DNA from: Pseudonocardia sp. DSM 110487
Lineage (GTDB): Bacteria > Actinomycetota > Actinomycetes > Mycobacteriales > Pseudonocardiaceae
NCBI RefSeq assembly: GCF_019468565.1
Contig: NZ_CP080522.1
Location: 62,001-126,000, forward strand
Direction of reading: 5' to 3'
DNA length: 64,000 bases
The position numbers and the translations under genes are program-made. Positions 34,352 through 41,119 of the stretch are shown here, piece after piece. A model generated the notes under the pieces. The model worked only from the letters and a program-made list of their open reading frames with translations. It had not been told where the DNA came from and did no database searches. The number at the start of each line of letters is the position of its first letter. Position 1 is the stretch's first letter.

Positions 34352-35313
34352 TCACCGCGAAAGACCTGTTCTCCGGCGGCGGGGGATCCACCAAGGGGCT
34401 CACCCAGGCCGGACTGCGGGTGGTCGTCGCGGCGAACCACTGGCCGTTGGCAGTGGCCACTCACCAGGCCAACCACCCCGACACCGAGCACCGCGTAGCC
34501 AACCTCTCCGAGGTTGACTGGCGGACCTACCCCGCCACCGATCTCCTGTGGGCCTCCCCGTCGTGCCGCTGGCAGGCCCGCGCGGGTGGCCGGAAGAAGC
34601 AGAGCGTCGCGCGGGAGCTCAAGCGCCAGGACGAGGGTGCGATCGATCGCGCCACCGCGTACGCCGTCATCGCCGCGGCGGAGGTGCACGCCTACCCCGT
34701 CGTGATCGTGGAGAACGTGCCCGAGATCCGCGACTGGGTGCTCTACCCGTGGTGGCTCGACGGCCTCGCCGCGCTCCGCTACACGGTGCGCGAGCTCGTC
34801 CTCGACGCCGCCGACTTCGGCCATGCCCAGAACCGGAAGCGGCTGTTCATCGTCGCCACCCGCGACGGTGTCGAACTGGACCTCACCCCGCCCGCCATGG
34901 CACCGGTGATGGCGTCGCAGATCCTCGACCCGGACCCAGGCCAGGCGGTCACGCGCCGGCTGTACGTCGCCGACCAGATCGACAGCATCGCCGACGAGGG
35001 CGTGCCGCACCTGGTCACCTACCGACGCCACGCCCGCGCACTGCGCGCCGACCGGCACCCGCTCGCCACGGTCACCGCCGGAGGCAACCACCACGCCGTC
35101 GCGCAGCTCATCGACGGCGTGCAGCACCACCGGATGCTCTCCAACCGCGAGTGCGCCCGCGCGCAGGGATTCCCCGACTCCTACGTGTTCCACGGGACCG
35201 GAAAACAGGTGAAGCGGCAGATCGGCAACGCCGTGCCGGTCGGCATCGCCCGCTGGCTAGGGGAACGAGCCCGTGCCGCCCTAACCTCGACCACCGCGGA
35301 GGTGGCGGCGTGA
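34348..35313 (+). CDS. DNA 5-cytosine methyltransferase
   Basis: 321 residues from GTG 34348. Motif I DLFSGGGGSTKGL (6-18), motif IV SPSC with the catalytic Cys73 (PSC rather than the usual PCQ), motif VI VENVPE (about 128), motif VIII QNRKRLFIVA, and motifs IX-X near LSNRECARAQGFPDSY and KQVKRQIGNAVPVGIA. It transfers a methyl group from S-adenosylmethionine to cytosine C5. No restriction enzyme lies beside it, so an orphan enzyme, possibly for anti-restriction, is likely. The target recognition region is short. Confidence 0.85.
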   Translation: MITAKDLFSGGGGSTKGLTQAGLRVVVAANHWPLAVATHQANHPDTEHRVANLSEVDWRTYPATDLLWASPSCRWQARAGGRKKQSVARELKRQDEGAIDRATAYAVIAAAEVHAYPVVIVENVPEIRDWVLYPWWLDGLAALRYTVRELVLDAADFGHAQNRKRLFIVATRDGVELDLTPPAMAPVMASQILDPDPGQAVTRRLYVADQIDSIADEGVPHLVTYRRHARALRADRHPLATVTAGGNHHAVAQLIDGVQHHRMLSNRECARAQGFPDSYVFHGTGKQVKRQIGNAVPVGIARWLGERARAALTSTTAEVAA

Positions 35314-35411
35314 CGACTGACAATAAGGAGTCTCGCCCGGCTGCGTCACAACCGCGGCCGCGCGGCGTGAGTGCGCAAGCACCACGTCAGGGCCGCTCGG
35401 CCCCTGTTTGA
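35310..35411 (+). CDS. Possible 33-residue ORF
   Basis: GTG 35310 overlaps the methyltransferase stop and GGAGG lies about 6 bases upstream. The peptide is Arg/Pro/Ser-rich with no motif. Support is only the coupled start. The rest of 35412-35580 shows no gene; GGCCGCC and GGCGGCC form a weak hairpin near 35459-35488. Confidence 0.3.
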   Translation: MTTDNKESRPAASQPRPRGVSAQAPRQGRSAPV

Positions 35412-35565
35412 ATGTCCGGCCGCGGAGAGTCCGTCGCACGTCACCGTGACGCCGATTGTCGGCCGCCCGGCCTTGCGTAGGCGGCCGTGGACGTCGTGCT
35501 GGACGGGACCCTGGTGTGTCGCTCAGGATCGGCGCCGACTTAGCGCCACCGCGGCTCCGTTTTCG

Positions 35566-35594
35566 TCTATATCATCTAGAAGTGATAGTGTATA
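35566..35594 (+). promoter_or_regulatory. AT-rich promoter/operator of the GntR gene
   Basis: An unusually AT-rich stretch with TATCA and TGATA arms around TCTAGAAG, then GTGTATA, ends just before ATG 35598. The short leader and the inverted arms suggest GntR autoregulation. Confidence 0.5.
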
Positions 35595-35597
35595 AGG

Positions 35598-35975
35598 ATG
35601 GCTCGAGTTCCGCGCTACCGCCAGATCGCCGATGACCTTCGCCGGCGCCTCGCCGACGGCGAGTGGCTGGTGGGCAGCAAGATCCCCGGGATCAGCGCTC
35701 TGCAGGCGGAGTACGGCGTCGCTGCGCTCGAAACCATCCGCCAGGCCCAGAGCCTGTTGCAGGAGGAGGGCCTGTTGGAGCCTCGGCAGGGCAGCGGCAC
35801 CTTCGTCGTCGCCGTGCCCGAGCGCGCCGACCCAGATCGGGTCGAGCTCCGCCAGGTCGTCACCGAACTGCAGCAAGCGATCGCCGCGGCTCAGGCCACA
35901 CTCAACCGCGTGGCCCGGCGACTCGACGAGCCCCAGCCGACTCCCCACACAACCGAGAGGGCCACTCAACGATGA
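35598..35975 (+). CDS. GntR family transcriptional regulator
   Basis: 125 residues. The winged helix of GntR covers about residues 5-70 (RYRQIADDLRRRLADGEWLVGSKIPGISALQAEYGVAALETIRQAQSLLQEEGLLEPRQGSGTFV). There is no effector domain, only a C-terminal helix (LRQVVTELQQAIAAAQATLNRV), so it is a short, Kor-like repressor as seen in actinomycete transfer systems. The operator-like site is directly upstream. The start codon lies 3 bases after the AT-rich promoter, implying a nearly leaderless transcript. Confidence 0.8.
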   Translation: MARVPRYRQIADDLRRRLADGEWLVGSKIPGISALQAEYGVAALETIRQAQSLLQEEGLLEPRQGSGTFVVAVPERADPDRVELRQVVTELQQAIAAAQATLNRVARRLDEPQPTPHTTERATQR

Positions 35976-36313
35976 CCCCGGAAGAGCAGCAGATCGCGCC
36001 TGCCGGTACTGACGCCCACCACGAGTACCCCGCGATAGTGATCGACGAGGCCGCCCGTGTCTTCACGGGACGTGCCCGTCGCTGGCCGACCACGACGGCA
36101 CGCGAGGAGCTGCTGCGCCGAATCATCGCGGCAGGGCGGGACTCGCGGGTGACCACGGTCGAGAACCCTCTGTCAGCGCGGCGGCGGGTTCGGCTGCAGA
36201 TCCAGGTGGCGACACTGGAGGCGCTGGGTAGCTTGCCCTCGGTCAGGCGGCAGATCGCGCTTCCGGGGGACAGCCCGCTACAGAAGCGCAGGGCCCGTCG
36301 CGGTGGGAGCTAA
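35972..36313 (+). CDS. Hypothetical protein linked to the GntR gene
   Basis: 113 residues from ATG 35972 (ATGA overlap). Basic and helical (TAREELLRRIIAAGRDSRVTTVENPLSARRRVRLQIQVATLEALGSL). No family recognised. Overlap indicates co-translation with the GntR regulator. Confidence 0.5.
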   Translation: MTPEEQQIAPAGTDAHHEYPAIVIDEAARVFTGRARRWPTTTAREELLRRIIAAGRDSRVTTVENPLSARRRVRLQIQVATLEALGSLPSVRRQIALPGDSPLQKRRARRGGS

Positions 36314-36442
36314 TGGTGCCACCCGTCCTCGTCGACGCGATGCGCTGGACTCCAGGTGACCGCGTCGTCCCCTTCTCTGCACCAGTGTTCACGACCGGCC
36401 CACCACGTCCGGCCCCGAAGAGCAGGGCTGACAGGAGGCGCA

Positions 36443-36631
36443 ATGAGCCCGCCCGAGCACGAGGAGCGGCCGGTCCGGCACGTCACGCCTGCTCAAATGC
36501 GCCGCGCCCAGTTCCTCGAGCTGCTGTACGACCCCACCAAGGTGATATGGGTGATCGATCCGACGAAGGACATGCCGGCGATGACCACCTGGTCCTCGCC
36601 CGTCGACCCGCCGTTCCACACCACTCGCTAA
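36443..36631 (+). CDS. Small hypothetical protein
   Basis: 62 residues from ATG 36443, with ACAGGAGG 5 bases upstream. Helix near VTPAQMRRAQFLELLYDP, then a compact end (VIWVIDPTKDMPAMTTW). No family recognised. The stretch 36314-36442 holds no convincing gene. Confidence 0.5.
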   Translation: MSPPEHEERPVRHVTPAQMRRAQFLELLYDPTKVIWVIDPTKDMPAMTTWSSPVDPPFHTTR

Positions 36632-36732
36632 CAACGCTGCACGCGCACAGATCGACCGACGAACGTGAGCTCGACGCTGCTGGCAGATCCGAGGATTGAC
36701 CTCGATCACTACACGACGGCAGGACTGCCATC

Positions 36733-37533
36733 ATGGCCTATGTGGAGCCCTCGGAGATCGACAGCAGCGTCCCCCAGTCGGCGCGGATCTGGAACTACTG
36801 GCTCGGCGGCAAGGACAATTACGAGGCCGACCGCGCAGCGGGCGATGCCGTCCTGGCCCAGATCCCAGACATCCCCGATGGTGCCCGCGCCGAACGGGCG
36901 TTCCTGATCCGAGTGGTCCGGTACCTGGTCGCAGAGTGTGGTATCCGCCAGTTCCTCGATGTCGGCACCGGGCTGCCCACGCTGAACAACACCCACGAGG
37001 TCGCGCAGGCGATGGACCCGACCTGCCGCATCGTCTATGTCGACAACGACCCAATAGTGATGGCGCACGCCCGCGCGCTGCTCGTAGGTACCCCGGAAGG
37101 CGCCACCGCTTACCTGCATGCCGACCTGCGTGAGCCCGACGCGATCCTCGACGCGGCGAAACACACGTTGGATTTCGACCAGCCTGTGGGGCTGATGCTG
37201 CTGGGCGTGGTGAACCACCTCATGGATGACGAGGAAGCTTACGGCAGCGTGGCGCGGCTGGTCTCTGCGCTGGCCCCCGGCAGCATGATGGCGTTGACCC
37301 ACTCCACCGCGGAGGTCCACGGGGAGCCGATGCTGCGGGTGATGCGAGAGACGACCGAACGGGGCGGTACTCCGATCCGGGCCCGCGACCGCAGCGAGAT
37401 CGCCCGATTCTTCGACGGCATGGAGCTGCTGGAGCCAGGGGTGGTCTCGTGCTCACGGTGGCGGCCTGACGCTCCCGACGTGGGCGAGGTCCGGGAGGTC
37501 TACCTCTTCGGTGGGGTTGGGCGCATCGGCTGA
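36733..37533 (+). CDS. DUF574 SAM-dependent methyltransferase
   Basis: 266 residues. The start SVPQSARIWNYWLGGKDNYEADR is the hallmark of actinobacterial DUF574 proteins, followed by the SAM-binding FLDVGTGLPTLNNTHEVAQ (about 76-95) and VYVDNDPIVMAHARALL (about 101-118). Substrate unknown. Families of these genes sit beside TPR/XRE regulators in actinomycetes, and a decayed regulator of that type lies just downstream on the other strand. Confidence 0.85.
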   Translation: MAYVEPSEIDSSVPQSARIWNYWLGGKDNYEADRAAGDAVLAQIPDIPDGARAERAFLIRVVRYLVAECGIRQFLDVGTGLPTLNNTHEVAQAMDPTCRIVYVDNDPIVMAHARALLVGTPEGATAYLHADLREPDAILDAAKHTLDFDQPVGLMLLGVVNHLMDDEEAYGSVARLVSALAPGSMMALTHSTAEVHGEPMLRVMRETTERGGTPIRARDRSEIARFFDGMELLEPGVVSCSRWRPDAPDVGEVREVYLFGGVGRIG

Positions 37534-37639
37534 TCGGCAGCCTCCGGAGCCGGAACTCCAAGCATCGCCCCGACCAGCTACCTCTGCTCCGAAACGCGGG
37601 TGCTATCGGCGCAGGGCGAGCGGGGACTGGGGGACGAGC

Positions 37640-37947
37640 GTCGGGGTGATCCGTGCCGATGGATCCGGCGACTGTGGCGGTGCCGTCGTCGGCGACGGAG
37701 ATGACGACCGGTTGATTGACTGCTGCCGGCTCGACAGCCGTGGCGGCCCGCCCACACATAGCCAGCGGGTCACCGCGATCGCCGTGGCGGCCCCCCGCCG
37801 ATCGATGCCCCGGTTCACGCGCGCCACGATGTCGCTCGACGGGAGGAGGTAGACGCTCGTCGCGTGCCGGCGAAGGGCCGCGGAAGAGCGATCGATGCCT
37901 GCGATCGAGCAGGCCGTGGCCAGGATGGCGCGGTCATCGGTGATCAC
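37640..37947 (-). pseudogene. Remnant of an aminoglycoside phosphotransferase-like gene
   Basis: From ATG 37947 one frame reads to LLPSSDIVARVNRGIDRRGAATAIAVTRWLC; a second frame then continues AVEPAAVNQPVVISVADDGTATV. Together they match the N-lobe of actinobacterial APH-family kinases. The kinase lobe is missing after about 37650. So it is a frameshifted, truncated remnant. It overlaps the end of the decayed regulator upstream. Confidence 0.55.
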
Positions 37948-38748
37948 GAGGCGAGCGTACGAACGCCGGAGGCAGTCGAGCCTGCCGAGAACTCATCGAT
38001 CTCACGCATCAACTCGACCGCGCGGTTCGTGCGCGCCGTAGGCAAGCGTGAGTGCGGATCGTACGCGGACCAGGCCGTCACGCATCTGGTGAATGCGCAT
38101 GGTCGGTGGCAGGGCGAGCATGTGCTGGAGCGCGCCGCGAGCACCTTCGAAGTCACCGCCGCGAGCCGTGCCGTCGCAACGCCAACTCTCGCGAGGCCTC
38201 GTCGCCGTAGGGCCGCTGCTCACGCGGCCCCGACTCGTACATGCTGATGGCCTTCAGGGCCGCCCGCTCGGCCCGCGGGTGGTCGCCGATCAGGGCCAGT
38301 GTGGTCCCCGCGTAGTACTCGAGCTTCACTGGGGGAAGGGGAGCACGCCGCCGAGTGCGGCGACCTCGTCGGTGCGCTCGGGCACATCCCGAGCCCGCCA
38401 CGCCTCCTGCAACGCCGCCCGTGCCGCATCACGGTTGCCGAGCCGGGCGTGCTGCGCGCTTCGATCGCCGCTCGCCGGACGAGGGGCGTCCGGGCCGCGG
38501 GCGTACCTGCGCCCCGCTCGGGCGAACGTGGTCGCGTCGGCTGGGCGCCGCGACCACTCCGCGATCAGCGCCTGGGTGCCTCGGGTCCACGCCCGCAGGC
38601 CATCGTGATTGGCCTGCTTGAAGATCGACGGCTCCCGCACGTCAAGGGCAGACCCTCCCGCGTCGGAGCGCGGCCGGCACCCGCGACGAGCATCGGGCGG
38701 ATCGGGCGCTGCGTCGACCGACACCCGAGACGATCGCGGACCAAGCAA
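37944..38748 (-). pseudogene. Decayed TPR-type regulator gene
   Basis: Coding-like pieces follow one another in different frames: WTRGTQALIAEWSRRPADATTFARAG and ARLGNRDAARAALQEAWRARDVPERTDEV (38326-38748); VKLEYYAGTTLALIGDHPRAERAALKAISMYESGPREQRPYG (about 38200-38340); FEGARGALQHMLALPPTMRIHQMRDGLVRVRSALTL (about 38030-38150); and AVELMREIDEFSAGSTASGVRTLA (about 37944-38020). The order and content fit the C-terminal TPR half of an XRE-type regulator. At least three frame changes mean it is broken; the helix-turn-helix end is gone. Confidence 0.6.
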
Positions 38749-38788
38749 CGGGCAGGCTCAATCGGTCAACCTCCCAGGTCCACAGCTG

Positions 38789-38822
38789 CTTTTAGCGTTA
38801 GAAAGTCTTGACGTTATAGCGC
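38789..38822 (+). promoter_or_regulatory. Recurrent promoter element, copy B
   Basis: TTTTAGCGTTAGAAAGTC precedes TTGACGTTATAGCG (TTGACG at 38808-38813). It matches copy D at 59077 almost base for base. It points to 39002/39076. Confidence 0.55.
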
Positions 38823-39001
38823 CGCTACGGCATCCTGTTGGCAGGAACCTTCGAAACGGTGGCACCCGCTGCCGACTGATCGCGGGCGCGCGGAGAGCCC
38901 TGAAGGTGCGACATGCGGCCCAGTCACGCATCAGCGGAGCACCGGGCCTCCGAGTCGCCGCCCGATCCGCTGCCGCTGATCCGAACGGAGCATCGATCGC
39001 C

Positions 39002-39079
39002 ATGTCCGACCGCAGCGCGAACCCCGTCACTGGACTATGCCCCGACATCGCGGGGGCCGTCCGTGGAGGCGGGCGATGA
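39002..39079 (+). CDS. Possible 25-residue leader ORF
   Basis: ATG 39002 with GGAG about 12 bases upstream; its TGA overlaps the ATG of the next gene at 39076. Peptide MSDRSANPVTGLCPDIAG and a short basic end. Coupling is the main support. The stretch 38823-39001 has no other gene. Confidence 0.35.
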   Translation: MSDRSANPVTGLCPDIAGAVRGGGR

Positions 39080-39489
39080 CCGAGGCACTCGGCGTGATGA
39101 CCGAGCGGTGGGGGTGGCAGCCGACAGCCCGGTTGATCGCCGGTCTACCGGCCTGGTCGTGGCGGTCCGCGCCGAAAGGGCTGGTGACGCGGCGACAGAT
39201 GCGGGTGTTGGATCTGGCGCCAGGCGGGGCAGAGCCGGTGGGCCTGGTTGTGTGCCGGCGGGGCCGGCGGTGGGCCCATCTGTGGGATCGCCGCGAACTG
39301 GTGCCGAAACGCCGGGCGTCACCGGCACAGCTGGAAGCGCTCGAGCGGGCGATGGCTGCCCGCCGATGGTGCCGAACGTGTAAGCGCGACGTCGGCTACT
39401 GCGTGCCGCGGTCGCTCGGCGAGTGCGTCGAGTGTGCGTTCCCGGCAAGCGAGGGCGTGGAGTGCGAGCCGCTGGAGGAAGCGTCCTGA
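39076..39489 (+). CDS. Zinc-ribbon plasmid protein
   Basis: 137 residues from ATG 39076, preceded by GTGGAGG. It contains LVTRRQMRVLDLAPGGAEPVGLVVCRRGRRWAHLWDRREL and a zinc ribbon ARRWCRTCKRDVGYCVPRSLGECVECAF (about 95-125). This RRQ...WCxxC...CxxC layout is frequent in actinophages and plasmids and has no assigned function. Its stop overlaps the next ATG. Confidence 0.65.
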   Translation: MTEALGVMTERWGWQPTARLIAGLPAWSWRSAPKGLVTRRQMRVLDLAPGGAEPVGLVVCRRGRRWAHLWDRRELVPKRRASPAQLEALERAMAARRWCRTCKRDVGYCVPRSLGECVECAFPASEGVECEPLEEAS

Positions 39490-39770
39490 TGCGCTACACC
39501 AGGTTTCAGCCGCCCGCCACCACCCAGCCCCTGCCGCCCCCGCCGCAATCGGCGATCCACTACCAGCAGTCCGTGCCCGGCGTCTGGGCGGTCCCCACCA
39601 TGGTCCTCCCCGCGATCTTCACTGGCGAGGGCATCCGGAGCTATGTCCTCATCACCGACGCCGCCCGATCCAGCTTCGCCGTCGTCGTGCTCGGCCTCGT
39701 CCTCGCTATCAGCGTCGGGGTCATGGTCTGCGGCCAGCTCATCAACCGCCGTGACGGGCGGGGGCGGTAG
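39489..39770 (+). CDS. Small membrane protein
   Basis: 93 residues from ATG 39489, overlapping the previous stop. A Pro/Gln-rich N-terminus is followed by one or two hydrophobic segments (about 34-50 weak and 62-85 strong: SFAVVVLGLVLAISVGVMVCGQL). Unknown function. Confidence 0.55.
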   Translation: MRYTRFQPPATTQPLPPPPQSAIHYQQSVPGVWAVPTMVLPAIFTGEGIRSYVLITDAARSSFAVVVLGLVLAISVGVMVCGQLINRRDGRGR

Positions 39771-39772
39771 GG

Positions 39773-40135
39773 ATGGGGAAGCTCTCCGATGCCGTCGCCG
39801 CTCGCCGCGCCGAGACGGAGCTGAAGCTCGAACTGCGGGCGAAGCGCGCCGATGCCGGTCGCGCTGAACGCGCAGCTCGAGCAGACGAGGCTCGGCGTCG
39901 GCGAGCCAATCGCGCAGAGCGGCGGCGGGCTCTCCGCGGGCAGATCGCCGGTAAGGGTTGCGAAGCCGCGGGCGACCGCGCACACCAGGGAGCGGGCGCG
40001 CCTGGCGGGCAGACCGTCGCAGGGGTGTGCGATGCGGGCACCCCGAGCGGCCACGTACTGGTGCGCCGGTGTGCGCTTGATCAGCCGGGGCGCCGTCACG
40101 CGACCCTGTCGGTCGCGAACGGGTGGACATCATGA
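39773..40135 (+). CDS. Coiled-coil basic protein
   Basis: 120 residues, two bases after the previous stop. Residues 1-60 are a charged Ala/Arg/Glu helix likely to form a coiled coil. The second half is Gly/Ala-rich and less protein-like, so a frame problem near 39950 cannot be excluded. The stop overlaps the ATG at 40132. Confidence 0.4.
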   Translation: MGKLSDAVAARRAETELKLELRAKRADAGRAERAARADEARRRRANRAERRRALRGQIAGKGCEAAGDRAHQGAGAPGGQTVAGVCDAGTPSGHVLVRRCALDQPGRRHATLSVANGWTS

Positions 40136-40518
40136 GCGCCCTGTTGCGGCTGCGGCTGGCGTTGGAACGCGCTACCGGCTCCCGGATCGTGGTCGCCCGG
40201 ACGGACCTCGAGGCGCTCATCCAGCAAATCCTGACGCTGCACCCCGAGACCGCCCACACCGTTCCGCCCCAGTGTCTGAGCCCGCGCCGGCGGACGCCTG
40301 AGACGAGGGGAGTGGCGGCGTTCGCCGCGACGACGGCGGCCGCGAAGCGCCTCGCCGCCGCGGCGTGGGACTCGGACCCCGACCGGATCGCCGCCCACGG
40401 CCAGTGGGTGAACGCCGACCCGGCGCTCACCTGGCACACCGTCCAGGCGGCGGAGCGGACCCTGCGGCTACTGGCCGAACTGGATGACCAACGTGACCGG
40501 CAAGCACGCGACGGATGA
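40132..40518 (+). CDS. Hypothetical protein
   Basis: 128 residues from ATG 40132 (ATGA overlap). Helical, with a conserved-looking end GQWVNADPALTWHTVQAAERTLRLLAELDDQRDR. Unknown family. Its stop overlaps a possible start at 40515 of the SsgA-like gene. Confidence 0.5.
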   Translation: MSALLRLRLALERATGSRIVVARTDLEALIQQILTLHPETAHTVPPQCLSPRRRTPETRGVAAFAATTAAAKRLAAAAWDSDPDRIAAHGQWVNADPALTWHTVQAAERTLRLLAELDDQRDRQARDG

Positions 40519-40589
40519 CCACGAGACCCCCAGAACAGCGGGAGATCGAGAAGGGAAGCGGAGATGGCGAAGAAGTCGGGTGGCCGCTG

Positions 40590-41000
40590 ATGGCGCGCCA
40601 GGTGTTCAAGCGGACCGAGTTTCTGCTGCTGGCGCCGGACGGCCCGAATGTGCCGGTTTGGGTCGAGCTGAGCTACGACTCCCGGGACCCGCTGGTGGTG
40701 CGCGCCAAGTTCGACAGGGGCACACCCGACCCGGTGGTCTGGGAGTTCGGCCGTGAGCTGCTCTTGGATGGGCTGGAGCGGCCGTCCGGTGCGGGTGATG
40801 TGCGGGTTGCGCCCGGGCGGCGCTCGGACGACGTGACCGTGAATCTGAGCTCACCGTCGGGCCAGGCGCACTTCTCGGTCGAGCGGCAGGACCTCGTCCA
40901 GTTCCTGGACGAGGTCTACGCCGCTGTGCCGCCCGGCCGTGAGTGGGACGGCGTCGACGTCGACGCGGAGCTACTCGCGCTGACCCGCGAGGTTGCGTGA
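40590..41000 (+). CDS. SsgA-like sporulation/cell-division regulator
   Basis: 136 residues from ATG 40590, the usual SsgA family length; an in-frame ATG at 40515 would add 25 residues and overlaps the previous stop. Diagnostic strings are VPVWVELSYDSRDPLVVRAKFDRG, VVWEFGRELLLDGL, GDVRVAPGR and VNLSSPSGQAHFSVERQDLVQFLDEVYA. SsgA-like proteins steer septum placement and peptidoglycan synthesis in sporulating actinomycetes. A plasmid copy could modulate host division or help transfer through septa (inference). A tiny ORF MAKKSGGR at 40564 overlaps its start. Confidence 0.8.
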   Translation: MARQVFKRTEFLLLAPDGPNVPVWVELSYDSRDPLVVRAKFDRGTPDPVVWEFGRELLLDGLERPSGAGDVRVAPGRRSDDVTVNLSSPSGQAHFSVERQDLVQFLDEVYAAVPPGREWDGVDVDAELLALTREVA

Positions 41001-41119
41001 TGGGCGCGACGTTCACGGACTGATCAGTCGTGGCATCACTGGGGGCTGCTGGTCGCGGCTGCCGTCACGTCGCTGATCGGGGCGGGCTCCTGGCTGAACT
41101 GCAGACACACAGGGCATGA

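Noticed and set aside
36313..36699. 128-residue plus-strand ORF
   Set aside because: Arg/Pro/His-rich shadow of the better supported 36443-36631 gene, which has a strong ribosome site.
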